Shown: positions 1 through 6,147 of the stretch, in pieces
How positions within the stretch are numbered: position 1 is the first letter of the stretch
Layout of the letters: every line of letters begins with the position of its first letter
Assembly (NCBI GenBank): GCA_946540675.1
Contig: CAMNIW010000055.1
Location: forward strand, 1 to 7,788
From: an uncultured Clostridia bacterium
GTDB taxonomy: Bacteria > Bacillota > Clostridia > Christensenellales > Borkfalkiaceae
DNA: 7,788 bases
Direction of reading: 5' to 3'
Translations under genes and position numbers: made by a program
The notes under the pieces: generated by a model
Database searches by the model: none
The model's input: only the letters and a program-made list of their open reading frames with translations
What the model was told of the DNA's origin: nothing

Positions 1-755
1 CACCCGCGCAAAAACTCTTCGGCGTGAGCGGGGTTTGCTCTTACGTCTTTATAATGAGCGTGCTTTCGGGCTATCCCGTCGGCGCGAAAATAATATGCGA
101 CCTTAAAGAAAACGGACGAATAACCGCCGAAGAAGCGACCAAAATGTCGACGTTTTGCTCGACTTCGGGGCCGCTGTTTATCATAGGAAGCGTCGGCGTC
201 GGTATGTTCAAAGACAAGGTTTGCGGATTTATACTGTTTTTCTCGCACGTTATCGCGGCGATAGCCGTAGGTCTTATATTCCGCTTTTTCGGGAAAACCG
301 AACCGTCGCTCCCGAATATCAAAAAAGCCGCGGCGCCGTCGAATATCCTGTACGACTGCGTATACTCCGCGGTGATATCCGTCGCCATCGTCGGCGGATT
401 TATTTGCGTATTCAATATCTTCGCCGATATGGCGCAAAACGCGGGAATACTTTTACCGATAGAAAAAGCGGTGCTTGCCGCGACCGGAAACGGCGACTTC
501 GCAAGCGGCTTTTCGCTCGGTCTTATCGAATGCACAAGGGGGTGCAAGACGATAGCCGAAAGCGGAGTTTCCGCACTCGGTCTGAGCCTTGCCGAAAGTC
601 TTATTTCCTTCGGCGGCGTGTCGGTCATATTTCAGTCGCTCGCCTTTTTATCCCGCGCGGACGTAAAAACGGGCGTTTTTTTGTCCGCGAAAGCCGTACA
701 AATGACTATTTCCGCCTTTATTTGCTATCTTTTATGCCTTTGCTTCGGCGTTTAA
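1..755 (+). CDS. ylbJ: YlbJ-family sporulation integral membrane protein (5' end outside window)
   Basis: The reading frame is open to the left edge (first full codon at base 3). The GTG at 24 is therefore probably internal, and the true start lies outside the window. About 250 residues are visible, ending at TAA 753-755. They are strongly hydrophobic with several membrane segments. They carry the YlbJ-type motifs SGYPVGAK, TSGPLFIIGSVGVGMF and, near the C terminus, LAESLISFGGVSVIFQ, which belong to the nucleoside-recognition (Gate-like) membrane fold. In Bacillus subtilis, ylbJ is a mother-cell sporulation gene next to rsmD (ylbH) and coaD (ylbI), so the neighbours support the call. Its transported substrate, if any, is unknown. 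Here it faces coaD convergently, and the two coding ends overlap by 24 bp. An ordinary Gate-domain transporter paralog is the main alternative. Confidence 0.85.
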   Translation, partial: PAQKLFGVSGVCSYVFIMSVLSGYPVGAKIICDLKENGRITAEEATKMSTFCSTSGPLFIIGSVGVGMFKDKVCGFILFFSHVIAAIAVGLIFRFFGKTEPSLPNIKKAAAPSNILYDCVYSAVISVAIVGGFICVFNIFADMAQNAGILLPIEKAVLAATGNGDFASGFSLGLIECTRGCKTIAESGVSALGLSLAESLISFGGVSVIFQSLAFLSRADVKTGVFLSAKAVQMTISAFICYLLCLCFGV

Positions 756-1211
756 CTCGCCGCATATCTCGACGGGAACGTACGCCGACGCGTCGCGGCC
801 GAAAGACAAAAGTTCTCTTACCGCGGTAGAACTGACCTGAACGTTCATCGCGCTGCAAGGAATATATACGGTGATTATCTCGGGCATAAGGTCGGAATTT
901 ATATAGTTCATATCGTTTTCGTAGTCGTAATCCCTGCCGTTACGAAGTCCCCTTACGTTGAAGATCGCGCCTTCTTTTTTCATAAGGTCGACCAAAAGTC
1001 CGTCGTGATACACCGCCTTTACGTTTTTATATTTATCGCACACTTTACGCAAAAAACCGAGCCTTTGTTCTACCGAAAACATAGCCTTTTTAGTCGTGTT
1101 TATGCAAAGCGCGACCACTACTTCGTCGAATATCTCCGACGACTTTTTTATTATCTCTTCGTGACCTTTCGTTATCGGATCGAAAGTACCCGCAAACACG
1201 CATTTTTTCAT
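732..1211 (-). CDS. coaD: Phosphopantetheine adenylyltransferase (CoaD)
   Basis: Cytosolic enzyme that transfers AMP from ATP to 4'-phosphopantetheine to give dephospho-CoA, the penultimate step of coenzyme A synthesis. The 159-residue length is normal. The nucleotidyltransferase signature is intact: GTFDPITKGH at residues 8-17, with the T/HxGH-type His17. Lys41-Lys42 follow in NTTKKAMFS, then VRGLRNGRDYDYE at 87-99 and VSSTAVREL at 126-134 (equivalent to ISSTxVRE). The ATG at 1211-1209 lies 1 nt after the rsmD stop and has a GGAG 6 nt upstream, inside the rsmD end. It is the last gene of the maf-mreB-queH-rsmD-coaD operon. Its TAA (734-732) lies inside the end of the opposing ylbJ-like gene. 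Confidence 0.97.
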   Translation of the reverse strand: MKKCVFAGTFDPITKGHEEIIKKSSEIFDEVVVALCINTTKKAMFSVEQRLGFLRKVCDKYKNVKAVYHDGLLVDLMKKEGAIFNVRGLRNGRDYDYENDMNYINSDLMPEIITVYIPCSAMNVQVSSTAVRELLSFGRDASAYVPVEICGELNAEAKA

Positions 1212-1212
1212 A

Positions 1213-1743
1213 TCAGTCTCCGTAAACGTAAAAATCGAAAGTCGCGACGCCGTATTTCCTGACGTCCTTTATTTCCAGCCCGTCTATATCGCCCGCGCTG
1301 TCGCCCGAATGCTCGTAAATAATTACTCCGTCGTCTTTTATCAGCCGACGCGCGGCGATTTCGGCGATCAGATCTTTCGCGTTATCGGCATATGGCGGAT
1401 CGAGAAAAATTATATCGTATTTCCGTCCGCACGAGCGGACGAAACTCTCGGCTTCGGTAAAGACGACTTCCGCCGTTTCCTTTATCATACCGAGATTTTG
1501 ACGGATAAGCGAAACGCTCTCTTTGGAAGAGTCCACAAAGGTTACTTTATCCGCCCCCCTTGACAAGGCTTCTATCCCGATATTGCCCGTACCCGAAAAC
1601 AAGTCGAGAAACTCGCTGCCGCTTATCTCGGTTTGCAGAATATTGAATATCGCTTCTTTCGCCCTGTCGGCCGTCGGACGGATATCTCTTCCTTTGAATT
1701 CTTTAAGTACTCTTCCCCTGTGTTTTCCCGCTATTATTCTCAA
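1213..1743 (-). CDS. rsmD: 16S rRNA (guanine(966)-N(2))-methyltransferase RsmD
   Basis: SAM-dependent methyltransferase that modifies G966 (E. coli numbering) of 16S rRNA. Its 176 residues match the family length. It has the N-terminal RIIAGKHRGR motif and IRPTADRAKEAIFNIL at 21-36. The SAM-binding loop is DLFSGTGNIGIEAL at 47-60, the acidic strand end is FVD at 69-71, and the N6/N2-type catalytic motif DPPY is at 115-118. The start is a TTG (1743-1741) rather than ATG. It is fixed by a strong GGAGG 7 nt upstream and by alignment of the N terminus with RsmD. The start overlaps the queH stop as TTGA (1743-1740), which indicates translational coupling. The stop is TGA at 1215-1213, 1 nt before coaD. 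Confidence 0.96.
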   Translation of the reverse strand: MRIIAGKHRGRVLKEFKGRDIRPTADRAKEAIFNILQTEISGSEFLDLFSGTGNIGIEALSRGADKVTFVDSSKESVSLIRQNLGMIKETAEVVFTEAESFVRSCGRKYDIIFLDPPYADNAKDLIAEIAARRLIKDDGVIIYEHSGDSAGDIDGLEIKDVRKYGVATFDFYVYGD

Positions 1744-2366
1744 TTTTCACCCTCCGAAGGAAGATGCGCGTATTTGGAATATATACAGCCGCAATAGTTT
1801 TGTCTGTAAAGTCCGTGCTCTTCGGACAGTTTGACCGACCTTAAAAATCCGCCTTGCTTCTTGAAGTCGCTCGGCAAAAACTTAACGCCGTATTTCTCGC
1901 CGACTTCCGCGCCTATGGCGTTTATCAGTTCGGCGTTTTTGTGCGGACTTACGGTGAGCGTGGTGCAAAAATAGTCGTAACCGTTTTCCTTGGCGTATTT
2001 CGCCGTTTCGGTCAGGCGCAAATAAAAGCACTTCTCGCACCTTTTCCCGCCTTCGGGTTCCTTTTCGCAGCCTTCGGCTATCTCGAAAAACTCTACCGAT
2101 CTGTATCTGCCGGCTATTATCCCGACGGCGTCGCCGTAGACTTCTTTGATATACCTGCGCTCTTCACCGAGACGCATATTGTATTCTTCGCTTTCGGTTA
2201 TGTTGGGATTGAAGTAAAATACGTCGACCGAAAAATCGCCGACGAGCCTTTCGAGCACCGCCGACGAACACGGCGCGCAACACGCGTGAAGCAAAAGTTT
2301 CGGCTTTTCGCCCGAAAAAGACTCCACCGTCTTCTTCATCTCCGCGTCGTAATTTATTTTGTTCAT
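1740..2366 (-). CDS. queH: Epoxyqueuosine reductase QueH (DUF208 family)
   Basis: Catalyses the last step of queuosine synthesis, reduction of epoxyqueuosine to queuosine in the wobble position of tRNAs for Asn, Asp, His and Tyr. It is the cobalamin-independent, unrelated alternative to QueG. The 208 residues carry all the family hallmarks: LLHACCAPCS at 25-34 with the vicinal Cys29-Cys30 and Cys33, YFNPNITESEEYNMR at 51-65, and RCEKCFYLRL at 109-118 with Cys110 and Cys113. FCTTLTVSPHKN is at 133-144, SDFKKQGGFLRS at 166-177, and YRQNYCGC at 187-194 with Cys192 and Cys194. These Cys residues include the iron-sulfur ligands of the family. The ATG overlaps the mreB stop as ATGA (2366-2363). No convincing Shine-Dalgarno sequence precedes it, so it may depend on ribosomes terminating on mreB. 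No other queuosine gene is visible. Confidence 0.95.
   Translation of the reverse strand: MNKINYDAEMKKTVESFSGEKPKLLLHACCAPCSSAVLERLVGDFSVDVFYFNPNITESEEYNMRLGEERRYIKEVYGDAVGIIAGRYRSVEFFEIAEGCEKEPEGGKRCEKCFYLRLTETAKYAKENGYDYFCTTLTVSPHKNAELINAIGAEVGEKYGVKFLPSDFKKQGGFLRSVKLSEEHGLYRQNYCGCIYSKYAHLPSEGEN
1748..1756 (-). promoter_or_regulatory. Ribosome binding site that fixes the TTG start of rsmD
   Basis: The minus strand reads CGGAGGGTG here, followed by AAAA and then TTG. The GGAGG core (1755-1751) is a near-perfect Shine-Dalgarno sequence with a 7-nt spacing. It lies inside the last codons of queH. No in-frame ATG or GTG lies near it, so it supports TTG as the real start. Confidence 0.85.
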
Positions 2367-3373
2367 CTTTGATTTCTGTTGATTTTGAGTTTTTTGAGAA
2401 GGTTCTGATCTCCCGCGACCATTCCGCCGCCGATAAGACAGGCAAGTTCGGGATCTTCCGCTACCGTCGCGTGCATAGCCATTTTCTCTCTGAAATAGCC
2501 TTCGAGCCCTAAAACCTTGCTCGTTCCGCCTGCAAAATATACGCCCGACTTCCTTATCTCCGCCGAAACTTCCGCCGGAAGTTTAGCCATCACCATACCC
2601 GCTATCTCGAATACTTTGTCGAAAAACGCCTGTATCGGAAGCCTTATGTGCTGTGCGCTGACCGACACCGAACGCGGTTTTCCCGTGGCTATGTCCCTGC
2701 CGTTTATGGTCGTTCTCGTGGCGTCGTTTTCCACAAGACTGCCTATCTGAACTTTCATTCTCTCGGCGGTAAGAGAGCCTATTTTCAGGTTGAAATAGTC
2801 TTCTATGTGATTGATTATCATAGCGTCGATGTTCCTGCCGCCCATATTGACGCTGACGCCTGCGATGACCCCGTCTAGCGATACCGCCGCTATGTCGGTG
2901 GTGCCGCCGCCGATGTCGATTATAAAGCAGGGCGAAGAGTCGGTTATCGGCGCGCCTATACCTATCGCCGCAAGCACGGGCGACTCGACGAATTCGACCG
3001 AATACGCGCCCGCGCCGTTGAATACCTTGCGGTATTTATCTATCTCCACCCCTTCGAGTCCGCACGGAACCGACGCTATTATCTGCGGACGCGCGCTGAG
3101 TTTTTTGAGCGTTATCTTGTTAAGGAAGTTTTCGACCATCATCGTCGCCGCGCGCTCGTTGTCGACGGCTCCTTCTATCACGGGGAAAACGACCGACTTC
3201 GCGTCGGCGGTCATTCCTATAAGTTTTTTGGCTTCAACGCCGACGGCTTTCGCCTTTTTCCTGTCGGGCGTAAGAGCGACCACGCTCGGCTCGAACAAAA
3301 CTACTCCGTAACCGAGTTGGTATATTCCCGTGTTGACCGAACCCAAATCCATCGCTATAGCGTTTGTTCTCAT
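2363..3373 (-). CDS. Divergent MreB/Mbl-type bacterial actin
   Basis: An actin-fold ATPase of 336 residues, the normal MreB length. These proteins form membrane-associated filaments that guide cell-wall synthesis and rod shape. The phosphate-1 loop is present as MDLGSVNTGIY (8-18), followed by EPSVVAL (28-34), VPCG (102-105), the phosphate-2 loop DIGGGTTD (153-160), MGG (177-179), TAERMKVQIGSL (202-213) and GRDIATGKPR (225-234). Several places differ from typical MreB. The IEEPMAAAIG segment reads VESPVLAAIG (129-138), putting Ser131 where the catalytic Glu (E143 in E. coli MreB) is expected. The RPMKDGVIAD region reads FPVIEGAVDN, and the TGGGALLRGL adenosine loop reads AGGTSKVLGL (281-290). 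The tail is basic (KKLKINRNQR). It overlaps maf by ATGA (3373-3370) and has AAGGAG upstream. Neither mreC nor mreD follows. It is probably a paralog of the main MreB; family membership is firm, the exact role is not. Confidence 0.9.
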   Translation of the reverse strand: MRTNAIAMDLGSVNTGIYQLGYGVVLFEPSVVALTPDRKKAKAVGVEAKKLIGMTADAKSVVFPVIEGAVDNERAATMMVENFLNKITLKKLSARPQIIASVPCGLEGVEIDKYRKVFNGAGAYSVEFVESPVLAAIGIGAPITDSSPCFIIDIGGGTTDIAAVSLDGVIAGVSVNMGGRNIDAMIINHIEDYFNLKIGSLTAERMKVQIGSLVENDATRTTINGRDIATGKPRSVSVSAQHIRLPIQAFFDKVFEIAGMVMAKLPAEVSAEIRKSGVYFAGGTSKVLGLEGYFREKMAMHATVAEDPELACLIGGGMVAGDQNLLKKLKINRNQR

Positions 3374-3930
3374 TTCAAAAACTCCTTGATACTTTCTTCT
3401 ATTTGTTTTATCGGAAGTCCGACCACGTTATCGTAGTCGCCTTCGTAACTCTTTACGAGATCGAATCCGTCCTGTATGCCGTACGCCCCCGCCTTGCCCT
3501 GCCAAAGTCCGCTTTTTATATAATCGTCTACGGTTTTTTCCGACAATTCGTTAAACGTAACGGTGGTTTTTACGCTGCCCGTCTCTCTCATATCGGCGGA
3601 TATAAGCGCGTAACCCGTGTACACTTCGTGGCTTTTGCCCGACAGCGATCTCAGCATTTCCCGCGCTTCTTCGCTGCTTTTCGCCTTGCCGAGCGTCTTG
3701 CCGCCCGACGCGACCACGGTGTCCGCGCCGAGAACAACCGCGCCTTCCCCGAATCTGTCGAACACGTCCTGAGCCTTTTGCGCCGCGTGAAGCACGGCGA
3801 GTTTCTCCGGCGAAGTAAAGCCGTCGTTCACCCCTTCTTTATCGCTGGTTATCACCGTAAAGGAATAACCTTCGCGCTCTAATATGTCTTTTCTTCTGGG
3901 CGAACCGCTCGCAAGTATAAATTTTTTCAT
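3370..3930 (-). CDS. maf: Maf family nucleoside triphosphate pyrophosphatase
   Basis: House-cleaning enzyme that hydrolyses non-canonical or pyrimidine nucleoside triphosphates (dTTP/UTP or modified forms) to monophosphate and pyrophosphate. Overexpression of family members inhibits septum formation. The 186 residues show ILASGSPRRKDIL (5-17), the catalytic-Asp motif VLGADTVV (66-73, Asp70), the GK of LGKAKSSEEAREML (80-93), LSGKSHEVYTGYAL (96-109), KAGAYGIQ (146-153) and GDYDNVVGLPI (164-174). The last block normally begins DKAG but here reads GKAG. ATG (3930-3928) is the expected Maf start. There is no Shine-Dalgarno sequence, and a promoter -10 box ends only 6 nt upstream, so the mRNA may be leaderless. 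It is the first gene of the five-gene operon. maf next to mreB is a classic Firmicute pairing, though radC, often between them, is missing. Confidence 0.95.
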   Translation of the reverse strand: MKKFILASGSPRRKDILEREGYSFTVITSDKEGVNDGFTSPEKLAVLHAAQKAQDVFDRFGEGAVVLGADTVVASGGKTLGKAKSSEEAREMLRSLSGKSHEVYTGYALISADMRETGSVKTTVTFNELSEKTVDDYIKSGLWQGKAGAYGIQDGFDLVKSYEGDYDNVVGLPIKQIEESIKEFLK

Positions 3931-3936
3931 ACGTCA

Positions 3937-3965
3937 ATTATATAATATTTAAGGCAAAATTTCAA
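3937..3965 (-). promoter_or_regulatory. Sigma-A-type promoter of the maf-mreB-queH-rsmD-coaD operon
   Basis: On the minus strand, TTGAAA (3965-3960) is followed after 17 bp by TATAAT (3942-3937), an excellent vegetative promoter. The six bases TGACGT then separate the -10 from the maf ATG. The seventh base, the normal initiation position, is the A of that ATG. This predicts a leaderless transcript. The surrounding 3931-4000 is very AT-rich and carries no gene. A second possible TATAAT around 3993-3998 has no matching -35. Confidence 0.75.
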
Positions 3966-4005
3966 GTCTATATAATTAAAAAGATTATTTATATTATAAA
4001 CTGCG

Positions 4006-4064
4006 AAAAAAGCGGCCGTTTATACGGTAAAGGGCCCGGATATTTCCCGAGCCCCGCGCTTTTT
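4006..4064 (-). terminator. Compound intrinsic terminator after thrS
   Basis: Immediately after and overlapping the thrS stop, the minus strand can fold an 8-bp GC-rich hairpin. Its arms are GGGCTCGG (4054-4047) and CCGGGCCC (4039-4032), with a 7-nt loop. A small CCGT/ACGG hairpin follows. Both are enclosed by an outer 8-bp stem, AAAAAGCG (4064-4057) with CGCTTTTT (4014-4007). The run of six T at 4011-4006 ends the structure. It separates thrS transcription from the maf operon. Confidence 0.65.
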
Positions 4065-6000
4065 ACCATTTTTCAAGGTCTTTGACCTGCTTTTTGACGA
4101 GCGCGATGAAATCTTCGAGTTTCATCTTGCCGATGTCGCCTTCGCCGCGCTTTCTCACCGAGACTTCGCCGCTCTCCGCTTCCTGTTCGCCGATGACGAG
4201 CATATACGGGATCTTCTCCATCTGCGCTTCTCTTATCTTTTTGCCGATCTTCTCGGATCTGAGATCCTTTTCGGGACGAATGCCCGCTTCCATAAGTTTA
4301 TCGAACACTTCGTTGCAGTACGCTTCGCTCTTCTCGGAAACGTCCATTACGCGCGCCTGAACGGGAGCCATCCAAAGCGGAAGCGCGCCGGCGTATTTTT
4401 CGAGCATCAAGGCAAGCGTTCTCTCATAACAACCTATGCTCGTCCTGTGTATGACGTACGGATATTTCTTCTCGCCGTCGACGTCGGTATATACCATATT
4501 GAAGCGTTTGGCGAGTTGGAAGTCGATTTGTATGGTTATAAGCGTGTCTTCCTTGCCGAAAACGTTCTTTATCTGAATATCGAGTTTGGGTCCGTAGAAC
4601 GCCGCTTCGCCTTCCGCTTCGCTGTACGTAAGACCGATGTCGTCGAGAATGTTTCTCATGACGCTCTGGACGTTTTCCCACTCTTCGGCGGAGCCTATAT
4701 ACTTATCCTTGTTGTTTGCGTCCCACTTCGAAAACCTGTACGAAACGTCGCCGTCGAGCCCTACCGCTTTGAGCATATAAAGAGCGAGATCGAGACAACC
4801 TTTGAATTCGTCTTCGAGTTGAGCGGGAGTGCAAGCGAGATGTCCTTCGGATATCGTGAACTGTCTTACCCTTATAAGTCCGTGCATTTCGCCCGAATCT
4901 TCGTTTCTGAAAAGCGTGGACGTTTCGTCGAGACGCATGGGAAGGTCTTTATAACTTCTCGGCTTGTTGAGATATACCTGAAACTGGAAAGGACAGGTCA
5001 TCGGACGGAGCGCGAATACTTCTTTATCGCTGTTTTCGTCGCCTATAATGAACATTCCTTCCTTATAGTGATCCCAGTGACCCGATATTTTGTAGAAATC
5101 GGACTTGGCGAAAAGCGGAGTCTTGGTAAGGATATAACCCCGTCTGTACTCTTCGTCTTCCACAAACCTTTGAAGTACCTGCACGGTCTTGCTTCCCTTT
5201 GCCAAAAGCACGGGGAGCCCCTGTCCGATAGCGTCCACCGTCGTGAAATATTCGAGTTCTCTGCCTATCTTGTTGTGATCGCGGAGTTTGGCGTTCTTTA
5301 CCGCTTCGAGATACTCTTCGAGTTCGGCTTTTTTAGCGAAAGCCGTGCCGTAAATTCGCGTGAGCATCTTGTTTTTTGAGTCTCCGCGCCAATACGCGCC
5401 CGCAAGCGACGTGAGTTTGAACGCCTTTATAAGTCCCGTACTCGGAAGGTGCGGTCCGCGGCAAAGATCGGTGAAATCGCCCTGACGGTAGAAGGATATG
5501 ACCGCGTCTTCGGGCAGATCCTTGATAAGTTCTACCTTATATGGCTCCTTATACTTGGTCATAAGAGCGATCGCTTCCTTTCTCGGGAGTTCGAATCTCG
5601 TTATCTCGAAATTGCATTTTATGATTTTAGCCATTTCTTCTTCTATTTTAGCGAGATCTTCCTGAGTTATGGGCGTTTTGAAATCTATGTCGTAATAAAA
5701 ACCGTTTTCGATCGTCGGTCCTATCGCGAGCGAACACGTCGGATATATGTTTTTGACCGCCTGAGCGAGCACGTGCGACGCGGTATGACGGTATATGTCG
5801 AGCCCTTCTTTATCTTTGAGCGTGATTATCCTTACCGTGGAATCTTCCTTGACGGAATAGGAAAGATCGACGAGTTTGCCGTTTACTTCACCCGCGATCG
5901 CGTTTCTTTTGAGCCCTTCGCTTATAGCCTGCGCCACTCCGAGAACGGTCGTTCCTTCGGCAAGTTCTATCGCCGAACCGTCGCTTAAATAAATCTTCAT
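4063..6000 (-). CDS. thrS: Threonyl-tRNA synthetase
   Basis: Cytosolic class II synthetase that charges tRNA-Thr and hydrolyses mischarged Ser-tRNA-Thr. The 645 residues have the usual bacterial order: TGS domain (1-61), editing domain (about 65-225), catalytic core (about 245-540), and HGTP anticodon-binding domain (about 545-640). Editing residues are complete: His72 and His76 in HTASH, Cys180 and His184 in DLCRGPH. The zinc ligands of the active site are Cys336, His387 and His518. Motif 2 includes FRNE (364-367) and RVRQF (377-381), and motif 3 is GCYERTLALMLEKY (523-536). One oddity is TISEGH before the second zinc ligand, where many homologues have DDAH, so Glu385 replaces the Asp that contacts the substrate hydroxyl. 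ATG at 6000-5998 is preceded by AAGGAG (6012-6007) with 6-nt spacing. Expression is controlled by the upstream T-box. Confidence 0.98.
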   Translation of the reverse strand: MKIYLSDGSAIELAEGTTVLGVAQAISEGLKRNAIAGEVNGKLVDLSYSVKEDSTVRIITLKDKEGLDIYRHTASHVLAQAVKNIYPTCSLAIGPTIENGFYYDIDFKTPITQEDLAKIEEEMAKIIKCNFEITRFELPRKEAIALMTKYKEPYKVELIKDLPEDAVISFYRQGDFTDLCRGPHLPSTGLIKAFKLTSLAGAYWRGDSKNKMLTRIYGTAFAKKAELEEYLEAVKNAKLRDHNKIGRELEYFTTVDAIGQGLPVLLAKGSKTVQVLQRFVEDEEYRRGYILTKTPLFAKSDFYKISGHWDHYKEGMFIIGDENSDKEVFALRPMTCPFQFQVYLNKPRSYKDLPMRLDETSTLFRNEDSGEMHGLIRVRQFTISEGHLACTPAQLEDEFKGCLDLALYMLKAVGLDGDVSYRFSKWDANNKDKYIGSAEEWENVQSVMRNILDDIGLTYSEAEGEAAFYGPKLDIQIKNVFGKEDTLITIQIDFQLAKRFNMVYTDVDGEKKYPYVIHRTSIGCYERTLALMLEKYAGALPLWMAPVQARVMDVSEKSEAYCNEVFDKLMEAGIRPEKDLRSEKIGKKIREAQMEKIPYMLVIGEQEAESGEVSVRKRGEGDIGKMKLEDFIALVKKQVKDLEKW

Positions 6001-6015
6001 AGTCTTCTCCTTTAT

Positions 6016-6048
6016 AAAACAAAACGCCCTTCGGCACAGCCAAAGGAC
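6016..6048 (-). terminator. Regulated intrinsic terminator of the thrS T-box
   Basis: GTCCTTTGGC (6048-6039) and GCCGAAGGGC (6035-6026) form a 10-bp stem with two G-T wobbles and a TGT loop, followed by GTTTTGTTTT (6025-6016). As an alternative, AAACGC (6067-6062), part of the antiterminator, can pair with GCGTTT (6027-6022) around a shortened 8-bp inner stem. That would make the terminator and antiterminator mutually exclusive. Confidence 0.85.
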
Positions 6049-6059
6049 GAAAATAATTT

Positions 6060-6085
6060 CCGCGTTTCCACCTTTATTACCGCGG
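6060..6085 (-). promoter_or_regulatory. T-box antiterminator
   Basis: CCGCG (6085-6081) can pair with CGCGG (6064-6060), enclosing the bulge that carries TGGA (6070-6067), which binds the NCCA end of uncharged tRNA. The 14-nt core is AAGGTGGAAACGCG against the consensus AGGGTGGNACCGCG, two differences. N = A implies a U discriminator base on the cognate tRNA-Thr. Confidence 0.8.
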
Positions 6086-6144
6086 TAAACCGCGATCTCT
6101 CTTCCGCGATATTACACCCGCGGCGGTGTTTTACTCGAAAAGGC

Positions 6145-6147
6145 GGT
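6145..6147 (-). promoter_or_regulatory. T-box specifier codon ACC (Thr)
   Basis: The minus strand reads GAA-ACC-G directly before the 3' arm of the basal Stem I helix, opposite AGTA. This is the standard specifier-loop geometry, with a purine after the codon. ACC is a threonine codon and would pair with the GGU anticodon of tRNA-Thr, matching the downstream gene. Confidence 0.85.

Noticed and set aside
71..628. A 185-codon minus-strand open frame opposite ylbJ
   Set aside because: The plus-strand frame has clear YlbJ motifs throughout. The minus frame shows no domain and is a shadow.
665..682. AAAAAC-GGGC-GTTTTTTT inverted repeat, possibly a terminator for the coaD operon or for read-through
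   Set aside because: The stem has one GC pair and otherwise A-T pairs, it lies inside the ylbJ coding sequence, and stability looks too low to claim termination.
4447..5379. A 310-codon plus-strand open frame
   Set aside because: It is antisense to thrS, where ThrRS motifs are continuous and complete. Its composition is typical of a reverse-strand shadow, and no start signals or motifs are seen.
6081..6120. Repeated CGCGG/CCGCG and ATCGCGG copies that might be protein-binding repeats
   Set aside because: They fall in the T-box antiterminator region, where alternative pairing of CCGCG and CGCGG is expected. No separate operator is needed to explain them.
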